DNA of 23,572 bases. Source: a virus. Shown here one piece after another: positions 1 to 5,280 of this stretch (within the stretch, counting starts at the first letter, position 1; the number at the start of each line of letters is the position of its first letter). Location: the IMG/VR virus record IMGVR_UViG_3300035228_000752, positions 1 to 23,572 of that record. The stretch is one strand, 5' to 3'. The notes below the pieces were generated by a model. It was given only the letters and a program-made list of their open reading frames with translations. It was not told the origin of the DNA and did no database searches. The position numbers were made by a program, and so were the translations under genes.

Positions 1-103
1 AACTCTTTACCCTACCATCAACTTGGGATGCCCACCATACGGCACCAGCACCCTGAACAAGTAGGAATGATACAATCGCAAAAGGAACCTTTAAGTCTTT
101 CAT
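1..103 (-). CDS. Small membrane/secreted protein, N-terminal part only
   Basis: The reading frame starts with ATG at 103 and runs off the left edge of the window, so only 34 residues are visible. They begin MKDLKVPFAIVSFLLVQGAG, followed by AVWWASQVDGRV: a short charged start and one hydrophobic segment (about residues 6-25) suggesting a single N-terminal membrane anchor. It lies 2 bases after the stop of the upstream gene, so it is the next gene of the same operon. No function can be named. Confidence 0.7.
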   Translation of the reverse strand, partial: MKDLKVPFAIVSFLLVQGAGAVWWASQVDGRVKS

Positions 104-105
104 TA

Positions 106-732
106 TTAACAATCATTAAATACTGTGCCAACTGTAGAACCAAGTGTAGACCCTGCCTTCTGTCCTAGAAGCAGTGCCCATCCACCTGCCAACCAACCCA
201 CGTAGGGGATGCTAGCAAGGGCAGGAACAGCAACACCAGCAGCAATAGCACTACCTGCCATTGCACCTTGACTTCGTGCGCCAGCGTCCGCCACTAAACA
301 CTCTGCTTCTTTGGCAGTCAACTTTCCCTCGCTGTCTCCTACAGCACCTCCTAAGTTACGAGTGCCATCCATAGTAAATTGATCTCTTCTATTCTCAGTC
401 CTTTGCTCTCTGCCTCCTCCAAATAATCCTCTTCTCTCTTTATCCATATCAAGTGATCTTTCAGACTCTAAGATCTTAGGATCATTTGCTCTGTATTCAA
501 TCTCATACCCATCTTTACCTGCCTTGATAGTATAAGATGAATAGTCACCACTAGGGATATTGATAGTTGGAACTTGAAGAAGTTTTGGTTCTTCTGGTCT
601 ATTGATTACATAACCCAACAAACCAACATGTGATAAAGCAAAAAGTCCACCTAATGTGAATGCAATCACCTTAGTTGGTGACTTGCTAGATACATGCTCG
701 GTAACTTGCTCAGTCTCTTTTGGATTTGTCAT
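106..732 (-). CDS. Membrane protein with N-terminal TM and Gly/Ala-rich C-terminus, unknown function
   Basis: 208 residues. A predicted membrane segment lies at about residues 22-43 (VIAFTLGGLFALSHVGLLGY). A polar, charged middle part includes an arginine-rich stretch around RRGLFGGGREQRTENRR. The C-terminal 50 residues are hydrophobic and rich in Gly and Ala (SAIAAGVAVPALASIPYVGW and GWALLLGQKAG), resembling a glycine-zipper hairpin. The start ATG overlaps the stop of the upstream gene as ATGA (729-732) with no clear Shine-Dalgarno, suggesting translational coupling. A virion or lysis-related membrane role is possible, but I do not recognise the family. The frame is secure; the function is not. 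Confidence 0.8.
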   Translation of the reverse strand: MTNPKETEQVTEHVSSKSPTKVIAFTLGGLFALSHVGLLGYVINRPEEPKLLQVPTINIPSGDYSSYTIKAGKDGYEIEYRANDPKILESERSLDMDKERRGLFGGGREQRTENRRDQFTMDGTRNLGGAVGDSEGKLTAKEAECLVADAGARSQGAMAGSAIAAGVAVPALASIPYVGWLAGGWALLLGQKAGSTLGSTVGTVFNDC

Positions 733-989
733 GGCAATCTAATGGCGGGACCAGTTGCAGATGGCAAGGAAGGAATAGCACCTCCAGTAGCACTAGGAAG
801 TTCTGGCATTGCTGCATCCATCATTCCAGGAAGAGCACCAGAGATAGCTTCAGCTGCTGCACCAGCAACTTGTGATTTGATATTCTCAACAATAGAATCT
901 TTATTGAGATATACTGCAGTACCACCGCCGATAATACCGGCAGTTCCTACAAATGATAGTAATGCTAAAACATTAATTACTTTTTGCAT
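729..989 (-). CDS. Small membrane protein, 86 aa, unknown function
   Basis: I chose the ATG at 989 (MQKVINVLALLSFVGTAGII) over a longer in-frame start at 1031, because the extra 14 residues overlap most of the 53-residue gene at 977-1138. The first 30 residues form a hydrophobic anchor ending in a Gly-rich GGGTAVYLN stretch. Next comes an Ala-rich amphipathic region (VAGAAAEAISGALPG). The C-terminus holds a short internal repeat, roughly LPSATGGAIPSLPSATGPAI. It overlaps its upstream neighbour by 13 bases and its downstream neighbour by 4. The function is unknown; a structural or membrane role is inferred only from composition. Confidence 0.75.
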   Translation of the reverse strand: MQKVINVLALLSFVGTAGIIGGGTAVYLNKDSIVENIKSQVAGAAAEAISGALPGMMDAAMPELPSATGGAIPSLPSATGPAIRLP

Positions 990-1138
990 TTGTAATTTTG
1001 TATAGAAAGAAGTGTTGTATAGGGGATCCATGCAGGATGTTCATCATCAAATTGAACTTGAACCTCAGTGATTACTTTTTCAAGTTCTTTGTTATAAGAC
1101 TTTCTTGTGTTTTTAACACAACTCATAGGACTAATCAT
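977..1138 (-). CDS. Small soluble protein, 53 aa, unknown
   Basis: ATG at 1138, TAA at 977-979. The protein starts MISPMSCVKNTRKSYNKELE, continues with KVITEVQVQFDDEHPAWIPY and ends QNYKCKK; it has no membrane segment. It fills exactly the gap between two supported genes. Its ATG overlaps the stop of the upstream gene (ATGA at 1135-1138), and its end overlaps the next start by 13 bases, as neighbours do throughout this operon. The internal ATG at 1126 (MSCVKN) is an alternative start. The function is not recognised. Confidence 0.65.
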   Translation of the reverse strand: MISPMSCVKNTRKSYNKELEKVITEVQVQFDDEHPAWIPYTTLLSIQNYKCKK

Positions 1139-1332
1139 CTGTCCTCCATAAAGCGTTTCATATCTCTATCTAGCTCTTTTTTGAGTTTACTCTTCATTAA
1201 ATTGATTCTAATCCTCAAAGGAAGGAATCTAATTTGCAGATAAGTATAAAAGAAGAGATTCATAGTTCCTTCAAACCCAGCATATGCTACCATCAAAACA
1301 ATAATAGTAGCAGTAATATACAAACTTATCAT
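1135..1332 (-). CDS. Small membrane protein, 65 aa, unknown
   Basis: The first 30 residues are hydrophobic (MISLYITATIIVLMVAYAGF), making one or two membrane spans. The remainder is strongly basic (RFLPLRIRINLMKSKLKKEL, then DRDMKRFMEDR) and probably cytoplasmic. A very good ribosome site (AAGGAGG, 4 bases before the ATG) fixes the start. The ATG overlaps the stop of the 28-residue upstream frame as ATGA. The positive-inside pattern predicts an inner-membrane protein with its N-terminus out. The function is unknown. Confidence 0.75.
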   Translation of the reverse strand: MISLYITATIIVLMVAYAGFEGTMNLFFYTYLQIRFLPLRIRINLMKSKLKKELDRDMKRFMEDR

Positions 1333-1415
1333 TTTCCTCCTTCTTTAGTCCAAGTAATCTCCATTGCATAACAAAGAAGACTAATAAAAGATAGTACAAA
1401 TAAAAAACTTAGCAC
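1329..1415 (-). CDS. Putative 28-residue membrane peptide, GTG start
   Basis: This short frame starts with GTG at 1415, only 4 bases after the nuclease stop, and ends in a TGA that overlaps the next ATG (ATGA at 1329-1332). Read from the GTG it begins MLSFLFVLSFISLLCYAMEI and ends TWTKEGGK, so it is a hydrophobic span with a polar tail. Its last codons also encode the strong ribosome site of the next gene. It could be a real small membrane protein or a coupling leader. Support is positional, since the codon count is too small for a firm coding call. Confidence 0.45.
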   Translation of the reverse strand: MLSFLFVLSFISLLCYAMEITWTKEGGK

Positions 1416-1419
1416 AGTA

Positions 1420-1884
1420 TTACTCTACCAGGGTACCGTGTGCTCTTCTGATTTCACGAAGTGCTTCCAAGTTCATATCTTTGGTGCCACCATCATATGC
1501 ATGAGCATATCCCTCAACAATCATTCTTTCGTTGAGCGATACTCTCTCTTCACCCACGTACAACCACCCAAGGAGACGCCCATACTTACCAGTACCGCCA
1601 ACAAGTTCAGTTCGTATAATAAGATCATCCTCTCCTTGAATTGCACCATCCAATTTTTCAATGAGCCAATTGGTTGCATCATATCCTAGTGCCTTTTCTT
1701 CAAGATTTCTTGTTCTTTTCTCTGGTGTATCAACTCCTGCAATTCTAACTCTTTCTTTCTTGAGTAGATCAAACCCAAGATCAATAGTGACGTCAATAGT
1801 ATCGCCATCAAGAACACGATTGATCTCTACTACTCTGAAGTTGTAACAACTCTTTCTGCTTGGCGGAACCATTGCTCCCATCAT
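1420..1884 (-). CDS. Thermonuclease (staphylococcal nuclease family)
   Basis: 154 residues forming one SNase-type domain, which cuts DNA or RNA phosphodiester bonds in a calcium-dependent reaction. Visible motifs are DGDTIDV at about residues 26-32, RIAGVDTPE at 47-55 and TGKYGRLLGW at 98-107. These supply the expected catalytic set: the Asp and Glu of the metal site and the two arginines, here about R47 and R103. No signal peptide is visible, so it probably acts inside the infected cell, perhaps in host DNA breakdown or nucleotide recycling; that role is inferred. ATG at 1884 follows a GGAG site. The first 26 codons overlap the upstream membrane-protein gene in another frame. Confidence 0.92.
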   Translation of the reverse strand: MMGAMVPPSRKSCYNFRVVEINRVLDGDTIDVTIDLGFDLLKKERVRIAGVDTPEKRTRNLEEKALGYDATNWLIEKLDGAIQGEDDLIIRTELVGGTGKYGRLLGWLYVGEERVSLNERMIVEGYAHAYDGGTKDMNLEALREIRRAHGTLVE

Positions 1885-2017
1885 TAATCTCCGTATATGA
1901 TATCTTTAATATGTATAATACATATCCAAGTGCCATACCCACAGCAATGATTACACACAAGATAACTGACCATACAGGATCAGATGGATTATCAAGAGGT
2001 CTTAGTATAAGATTCAT
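1808..2017 (-). CDS. Small membrane protein, 69 aa, overlapping the nuclease gene
   Basis: The start is well supported: ATG at 2017 is preceded by GGGAGG at good spacing and overlaps the upstream stop as ATGA. The protein begins MNLILRPLDNPSDPVW and has one clear membrane span, SVILCVIIAVGMALGYVLYI. A polar tail follows. The last 25 codons (1808-1884) lie inside the start of the nuclease gene in a different frame, a 77-base overlap and one of the longest here. The function is unknown. Confidence 0.72.
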   Translation of the reverse strand: MNLILRPLDNPSDPVWSVILCVIIAVGMALGYVLYILKISYTEINDGSNGSAKQKELLQLQSSRDQSCS

Positions 2018-2247
2018 AGATACCCTCCCCAGGTTTTCCAGAAGTCTAAAAAGTAAAAGTTAATCTCACTTATAGTTCCTTGAGGTGCTTCTTCTCCCTC
2101 AGTTTCAGCCCACTTCTTACAGAATCTAGAAATATCAGGGGAACTCATTACATGATGCACACCATACATTCTGGCGAATGCACTCATGGCAAAATTATAA
2201 CGCATCTTAATGTGCTGTTCCATTTCCATTATACTTATTGGATTCAT
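2014..2247 (-). CDS. Small soluble protein, 77 aa, unknown
   Basis: I start it at ATG 2247 (MNPISIMEMEQHIKMRYNFA), because an AAGGAGA site lies about 12 bases upstream. The longer frame would need a TTG at 2277. The sequence is a mix of short helices with no membrane segment: MSAFARMYGVHHVMSSPDIS, then RFCKKWAETEGEE and a C-terminal aromatic patch (NFYFLDFWKTWGGYL). It overlaps the next gene as ATGA and the previous 42-residue frame by 41 bases. The family is not recognised. Confidence 0.7.
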   Translation of the reverse strand: MNPISIMEMEQHIKMRYNFAMSAFARMYGVHHVMSSPDISRFCKKWAETEGEEAPQGTISEINFYFLDFWKTWGGYL

Positions 2248-2335
2248 AGTAGACTGTTTCTCCTTTATAACATCCAAAAATTATTGTAGTGACTACAAAT
2301 GGTATGGAAATCCATAGTAATATATTACCCAACAT
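2207..2335 (-). CDS. Small membrane protein, 42 aa, unknown
   Basis: ATG at 2335, TAA at 2207-2209. It begins with a clean membrane span (MLGNILLWISIPFVVTTIIF) and ends in a Tyr/Asn-rich polar tail (YYESNKYNGNGTAH). The frame overlaps the end of the gnd-like gene by 11 bases and the start of the next gene by 41 bases, and it fills what would otherwise be a 77-base gap in an operon without gaps. The tail does not look like random translation. It is probably an inner-membrane microprotein; no function can be given. Confidence 0.6.
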   Translation of the reverse strand: MLGNILLWISIPFVVTTIIFGCYKGETVYYESNKYNGNGTAH

Positions 2336-2879
2336 GATAAATCTCTTTCAGTTCTCCATTATATTTCCAACCAGTCATAGGATTGATGGAAGGACTTGTT
2401 GATATATCTGGTGAGATAGCTTTGAAGAGAGGAGAACAGATGGATACTGCAGTATTTGAACCCCTAACCATAAGACTGTATCCATAGTCCAAGCCACAAA
2501 CACTACCACCAATGCTGCTGTCAATATACTGGATACCCAGTTTCTCCATGGATAATGCCCTCTCTCTCGGATCTTTAGTATCAGAATTGCAATTATTAAT
2601 AATAATATCTCCTTCCCCACAATGCTGTAGAAGCTCATTAAGTGTTTCCTCCACTGTGTTAAATGGTTCAACCATCATATAAATTCCTGGACCACTAGAT
2701 CCTACTGCTTGGATAAGACTTTGGATAGAAGTGACACACCCACTGATGTATCCATTTTCATACTGTTCCTCAGCTTTTGAATAGTCTTTCCTATACCCCC
2801 ATACCTCATGACCTTTTTTGATGAGGCGACGAGACATCCCTTCTCCTACTGTGCCCAATCCAATTATTCCAATTTTCAT
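2325..2879 (-). CDS. gnd: Truncated 6-phosphogluconate dehydrogenase-like protein (NADP-binding domain only)
   Basis: 184 residues matching only the Rossmann half of decarboxylating 6-phosphogluconate dehydrogenase. They show the dinucleotide-binding GIIGLGTVGEGMSRRL at the N-terminus and the IGGSVCGLDYGYSLMVRG stretch near residue 125, where the family usually has an SGG-type substrate motif. The all-helical C-terminal domain, including the GxGHxxKMxHN segment with the catalytic Lys, is absent; full enzymes are about 300-480 residues. ATG 2879 is chosen over a TTG at 2885 because AGGA lies 6 bases before it. The ribosome site overlaps the talC stop, so the two are coupled. Family knowledge: phage talC and gnd feed the pentose phosphate pathway. 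As seen here, full enzymatic activity is doubtful. Confidence 0.82.
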   Translation of the reverse strand: MKIGIIGLGTVGEGMSRRLIKKGHEVWGYRKDYSKAEEQYENGYISGCVTSIQSLIQAVGSSGPGIYMMVEPFNTVEETLNELLQHCGEGDIIINNCNSDTKDPRERALSMEKLGIQYIDSSIGGSVCGLDYGYSLMVRGSNTAVSICSPLFKAISPDISTSPSINPMTGWKYNGELKEIYHVG

Positions 2880-2887
2880 AATCAATC

Positions 2888-3547
2888 CTATTGGTTTTTT
2901 GAATTAGCAGTTTCCCAATCAGCTTGGAATAACTCCAATCCTTTATCTGTAAGGATATGATTATACATTCCCCAGAATACCTTAGGAGGTATAGTACAAA
3001 CATCAGCACCTGCTGCAAAGCATCTACCAACTTGATTCACTTCACGAACTGAAGCAGCAAGAACTTGTGTTCTTACTCTATGAAGTGAATATGTCTCAGC
3101 AATTGCCTGAATCAATGCAATACCACCAAAGGAATTATCATTGAGTCTACCTACAAAAGGTGAGACATAGGTTGCTCCTGCTTTTGCAGCAAGAATTGCT
3201 TGAGTCACTGAGAAAATTAAAGTGACATTGACTTTGAAACCTTCATCTGTAAGTGTCTTACATGCTTTGAGACCTTCTACTGTGCAGGGAACTTTGATAG
3301 TGACTGCATCACCAAGAGGGATATACTTTCTTCCTTGTTCTATCATTTCAGTAGCAGTATCTGCTACTACTTCTGTAGATACGCTGATAAGATTGGGACA
3401 ACTCTGAATCAATTCAGTAGTAACATCCTCAATAGTTCTACCTCCTGCTAAAATTAAAGTAGGATTTGTGGTCACTCCATCAATAAGACCTGTTCCATAT
3501 GCCTTTACAATGGATTCAACATTTGCTGTATCTAAAAATATTTTCAT
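2888..3547 (-). CDS. talC: Transaldolase, TalC/fructose-6-phosphate aldolase-like
   Basis: 219 residues, the usual length of the short TalC class. It moves a dihydroxyacetone unit between sugar phosphates in the pentose phosphate pathway. A single (beta/alpha)8 barrel shows MKIFLDTANVE (Asp6), DGVTTNPTLI at 23-32, STEV (Glu59) and AVTIKVPCT with the Schiff-base Lys85. Further on are NVTLIFSVTQA and the phosphate-side residues around AASVRE. All expected catalytic residues are present. Cyanophages commonly carry talC as an auxiliary metabolic gene; together with gnd-like genes it is thought to raise NADPH and pentose supply for phage DNA. Its ATG overlaps the stop of the upstream petE remnant (TAATG). 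No Shine-Dalgarno is obvious. Confidence 0.96.
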   Translation of the reverse strand: MKIFLDTANVESIVKAYGTGLIDGVTTNPTLILAGGRTIEDVTTELIQSCPNLISVSTEVVADTATEMIEQGRKYIPLGDAVTIKVPCTVEGLKACKTLTDEGFKVNVTLIFSVTQAILAAKAGATYVSPFVGRLNDNSFGGIALIQAIAETYSLHRVRTQVLAASVREVNQVGRCFAAGADVCTIPPKVFWGMYNHILTDKGLELFQADWETANSKNQ

Positions 3548-3660
3548 TAGTTTAAGTGAATAACACCAATCATACCTGCGCCTTTATGGGGTCCACACTA
3601 GTAATTATAGTCGCCTTCATCTTGAAATGCAACTACACTATCTAGTATATTTTCAAGTCT
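3547..3660 (-). pseudogene. petE: Plastocyanin C-terminal remnant with in-frame stop
   Basis: Reading the minus strand in the frame that ends TAA at 3547-3549 gives VVAFQDEGDYNY, then TAG (3598-3600), then CGPHKGAGMIGVIHLN. This is the C-terminal copper-binding end of plastocyanin, Y-C-x2-H-x4-M, with Cys, His and Met ligands all kept and the stop in the place of the second tyrosine. Another stop lies at 3661-3663, and I see no plastocyanin sequence further upstream, so only about 37 of roughly 100 codons survive. Its terminal TAA overlaps the talC ATG, the arrangement expected for an operon of active petE and talC. The gene has decayed but the junction is preserved. A tiny chance remains that the stop is a sequence error, but the missing N-terminus argues against that. 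Confidence 0.8.
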
Positions 3661-3693
3661 TTATACCTAGACCTGTTCTGACTTCCTGACTTA

Positions 3694-4005
3694 TTATCTG
3701 CTCTTAGGTTCTACTGCAGAAACAACTTCAGGTTCTTCTTTCTTTTTCTTTGCAACTGCTCCAGCAACAGCTGCCTTAGCAGGACTCAGTCCAAATGCTG
3801 CTAGTGAGCCAGAAAATACTGAGGCGATAAAAGTAGGATCAAAATCTAAAATCTTTTGTCCATTAGGAAGTCTTACGTAGCTAAAGGTTAATAGGGAAGC
3901 AGACCAAATAAGTACTACGACTTTCACTAAATTACCAAGAACTTCACTCTTATCTTCATCATGGTCTTTCTCTTCTGATTTTGCCTTGGGTGTGTTACCA
4001 AGCAT
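3694..4005 (-). CDS. Membrane protein, 103 aa, unknown, behind a late promoter
   Basis: The N-terminus is highly charged (PKAKSEEKDHDEDKSE). A membrane span follows at about residues 26-43 (LVKVVVLIWSASLLTFSY), then LPNGQKILDFDPTFIASVFS with a second weakly hydrophobic stretch. The tail has a basic KKKK block and acidic residues. ATG 4005 lies 25 bases downstream of a TATAAATA late box and directly after a terminator, so it heads the late transcript that includes talC and the downstream genes. Late timing suggests a virion or assembly role; that is inference only. Confidence 0.8.
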   Translation of the reverse strand: MLGNTPKAKSEEKDHDEDKSEVLGNLVKVVVLIWSASLLTFSYVRLPNGQKILDFDPTFIASVFSGSLAAFGLSPAKAAVAGAVAKKKKEEPEVVSAVEPKSR

Positions 4006-4029
4006 TTTAATGAGAGATGAGGTTAAAAA

Positions 4030-4037
4030 TATTTATA
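4030..4037 (-). promoter_or_regulatory. T4-type late promoter box
   Basis: The minus strand reads TATAAATA, an exact match to the T4 late promoter core. It begins directly after the T-run of the terminator at 4036-4062. The expected start of transcription is near 4024, giving an about 19-base leader before the ATG at 4005. No -35 element is needed for this promoter class. Confidence 0.7.
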
Positions 4038-4062
4038 AAAAAAGAGGGTCCTTAGCCCCTCT
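4036..4062 (-). terminator. Rho-independent terminator after the hli group
   Basis: On the minus strand a 6-bp stem AGAGGG/CCCTCT (4062-4057 with 4048-4043) closes an 8-base loop and is followed by a run of T residues. The stop codon of the 45-residue gene (4052-4054) lies in the loop. It separates the early hli unit from the late unit. Confidence 0.8.
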
Positions 4063-4189
4063 CAAATGCTGGTTGCATCATACCACCATCAGGTGGACCA
4101 TCATCCTCATTATCTTCTTGCAGTAATGAGGAGATAACTCCAAGTATTGCAACTCCTGTAAACAACTGAATAATTATTTCAGTGGTCAT
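4052..4189 (-). CDS. Small membrane protein, 45 aa, unknown
   Basis: ATG 4189, TAA at 4052-4054 inside the terminator loop. It has an N-terminal hydrophobic span (MTTEIIIQLFTGVAILGVIS), then an acidic, Gly/Pro-rich tail (LLQEDNEDDGPPDGGMMQP). A GAGG ribosome site lies about 8 bases before the ATG, and the gene starts 16 bases after the hli stop. It is the last gene of the early hli unit. The size and single span resemble small photosystem-associated proteins, but no specific family can be claimed. Confidence 0.8.
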   Translation of the reverse strand: MTTEIIIQLFTGVAILGVISSLLQEDNEDDGPPDGGMMQPAFERG

Positions 4190-4205
4190 TTGTCTTTCCT
4201 CTGTG

Positions 4206-4313
4206 TTAAAAGATACCTGGAATGATTTGTCCAGTTAGTGCATATGCTCCCATTGCTGCAATTACTCCCAGCATTGCGAAGCGACCATTCAATTTTTCTG
4301 CATTTTCGTTCAT
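4206..4313 (-). CDS. hli: High-light-inducible protein (Hli), 35 aa
   Basis: A minimal Hli protein beginning MNENAEKLNGRFAMLGVIAA and ending GAYALTGQIIPGIF. It carries the chlorophyll a/b-binding helix signature E-x2-N-G-R-x-A-M-L-G, here AEKLNGRFAMLG. Family knowledge: single-helix Hlips bind chlorophyll and carotenoid, protect photosystems under stress and help keep photosynthesis going during phage infection. AGGAG lies 8 bases before the ATG. The start overlaps the upstream 53-residue gene (stop TGA at 4310-4312). It is half the length of the second Hli at 4530-4748 and shares its helix. Confidence 0.93.
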   Translation of the reverse strand: MNENAEKLNGRFAMLGVIAAMGAYALTGQIIPGIF

Positions 4314-4471
4314 TGTCTTTTCTCCTGTGTTTTGTTTTTGATAATAATTCTACCTTTGCCTGTCAGGTATTCTATTTGAAATACTAATTCATCATCATGA
4401 TCCCAACAAAGCTCTTCGTATAGGGCATTCAATTTTTCCATGTCCTCGTAGAGTTGATTGGGGTTTGGCAT
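4310..4471 (-). CDS. Small soluble protein, 53 aa, unknown
   Basis: ATG 4471, TGA overlapping the hli start (ATGA at 4310-4313). The sequence begins MPNPNQLYEDMEKLNALYEE and goes on LCWDHDDELVFQIEYLTGKG, then a basic end. It predicts an N-terminal helix followed by beta strands. It is the first gene after the promoter at 4506-4533 and so heads the unit that carries the short hli. Its role is unknown; position suggests host-takeover or stress timing. Confidence 0.78.
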   Translation of the reverse strand: MPNPNQLYEDMEKLNALYEELCWDHDDELVFQIEYLTGKGRIIIKNKTQEKRQ

Positions 4472-4505
4472 ATTACTTTTTACTATTCCCCTTATCTATT
4501 CCACT

Positions 4506-4533
4506 ATTATAGCAGACAATTTTCAAGTGTCAG
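4506..4533 (-). promoter_or_regulatory. Sigma70-like early promoter with extended -10
   Basis: Minus-strand elements: -35 CTGACA (4533-4528), 16-base spacer, -10 TATAAT (4511-4506) preceded by TGC, an extended -10. It lies between the 72-residue hli (its -35 overlaps the hli stop) and the ATG at 4471, giving a leader of roughly 28 bases. Confidence 0.75.
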
Positions 4534-4748
4534 AATCCGAAGACACCAAAGAAAAATACACTACCACTAGTGGCATAAGAGACAACAGCAGCAACAAATC
4601 CAAGCATAGCAGTCCGTCCATTTAGTTTCTCTGCTTTTTCTGCATATGTCTCAAGACCATAACGCTCTGCGTCTGTCTCTGAGATATACATTCTAGGTTC
4701 AGTAGCATACATGTTTGTACGTCCACCATCTTCAGTTGTTACAGTCAT
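4530..4748 (-). CDS. hli: High-light-inducible protein (Hli), 72 aa
   Basis: A polar N-terminal half (MTVTTEDGGRTNMYATEPRM, including a YGLETYAEKAEKLN lead-in) is followed by the chlorophyll-binding helix with LNGRTAMLGFVAAVVSYATS and a Phe/Gly-rich end (GSVFFFGVFGF). The E-x2-N-G-R-x-A-M-L-G signature is intact. Such proteins associate with photosystems in the thylakoid membrane and quench excess light energy; phage copies sustain host photosynthesis during infection. ATG 4748 follows AAGGAG at ideal spacing and has its own consensus promoter at 4776-4804. This fuller length is the common cyanophage Hli form. Confidence 0.95.
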   Translation of the reverse strand: MTVTTEDGGRTNMYATEPRMYISETDAERYGLETYAEKAEKLNGRTAMLGFVAAVVSYATSGSVFFFGVFGF

Positions 4749-4775
4749 GTTACACTCCTTAAAGTTTCTTTACAT

Positions 4776-4804
4776 AGTATATAGTAAATCTAAAGACCTG
4801 TCAA
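4776..4804 (-). promoter_or_regulatory. Sigma70 consensus early promoter for hli
   Basis: The minus strand reads TTGACA (4804-4799), a 17-base spacer and TATACT (4781-4776). Only one base departs from the combined consensus. The leader to the hli ATG at 4748 is about 20 bases and contains AAGGAG. This should be read by the host RNA polymerase early in infection. Confidence 0.85.
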
Positions 4805-4815
4805 GTTTTGTGGGG

Positions 4816-5004
4816 TTACTTGGGAGTGTACTTGCATCTCTCAGGATTTTTCTTACACCATCGATATACATATGCATCAGGATCATTACTCATCTCATAG
4901 TGAGCATGATTGTGTAGTGTGCCTATCATTATTAGTATCCCTAACAAGAATACTGATGCTTGAGCTGCAGGATTTGTAACTATGATTAGTAAATATTTTT
5001 TCAT
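4816..5004 (-). CDS. Small membrane protein, 62 aa, unknown
   Basis: MKKYLLIIVTNPAAQASVFL starts a hydrophobic region (to about residue 30, GILIMIGTL) that may form one long or two short spans. A His-rich turn (HNHAHYE) and a polar tail with two cysteines (RWCKKNPERCKYTPK) follow. The ATG overlaps the stop of the preceding gene (ATGA at 5001-5004). The CxxxxxxC pair and the histidines could bind metal, but this is speculation. The function is unknown. Confidence 0.72.
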   Translation of the reverse strand: MKKYLLIIVTNPAAQASVFLLGILIMIGTLHNHAHYEMSNDPDAYVYRWCKKNPERCKYTPK

Positions 5005-5216
5005 TCCACATCAGTAGGGGGATTTGGCCATCCAGGAGGACACATAGGTACGCTGTAAGGTTCACTCATAATAGATTTAACTATTGTTTCATCAACCTCT
5101 ACAGGGTTTATAGAATCGCTATCTCTCCATATAGATGGCATATCTAAAAGTACTTTACCTGCAGTATCAGAGGGGGCAATGCTTCTGATACAAAGAGCTG
5201 GTGGAGTATAGTCCAT
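5001..5216 (-). CDS. Small protein, 71 aa, unknown; start abuts a terminator
   Basis: The longest frame would start at 5252, but its first 12 codons are exactly the terminator hairpin and T-run at 5217-5241, so I prefer the ATG at 5216 (MDYTPPALCIRSIAPSDTAG). The protein is Pro-rich and acidic, with a C-terminal SEPYSVPMCPPGWPNPPTD. It has no membrane segment. No ribosome site is possible before this ATG because the T-run is there; expression by read-through or from an unrecognised signal must be assumed. It overlaps the next gene as ATGA. The function is unknown. Confidence 0.65.
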   Translation of the reverse strand: MDYTPPALCIRSIAPSDTAGKVLLDMPSIWRDSDSINPVEVDETIVKSIMSEPYSVPMCPPGWPNPPTDVE

Positions 5217-5241
5217 AAAAAAAGGGATGCAGTCGCATCCC
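5217..5241 (-). terminator. Rho-independent terminator after the porin-like gene
   Basis: The minus strand gives a perfect 7-bp stem GGGATGC/GCATCCC around a GACT tetraloop (5241-5224), followed by seven T residues (5223-5217). It ends the transcript of the porin-like gene 40 bases downstream of its stop. Confidence 0.88.
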
Positions 5242-5280
5242 CAGTATAACATCTAGATGTTTATGTGTCTATATTGAATA

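Noticed and set aside
694-1005. Plus-strand open frame opposite the small membrane-protein genes
   Set aside because: It runs opposite three tightly packed minus-strand genes; no plus-strand promoter or ribosome site supports it.
2375-2671. Minus-strand 98-codon frame with hydrophobic segments inside the gnd-like gene
   Set aside because: It lies entirely within a gene whose frame carries recognisable 6PGDH motifs; no independent start signal.
5217-5252. N-terminal extension of the 71-residue protein to 5252
   Set aside because: The 12 extra codons are the terminator hairpin and T-run, so they are not plausible protein-coding sequence.
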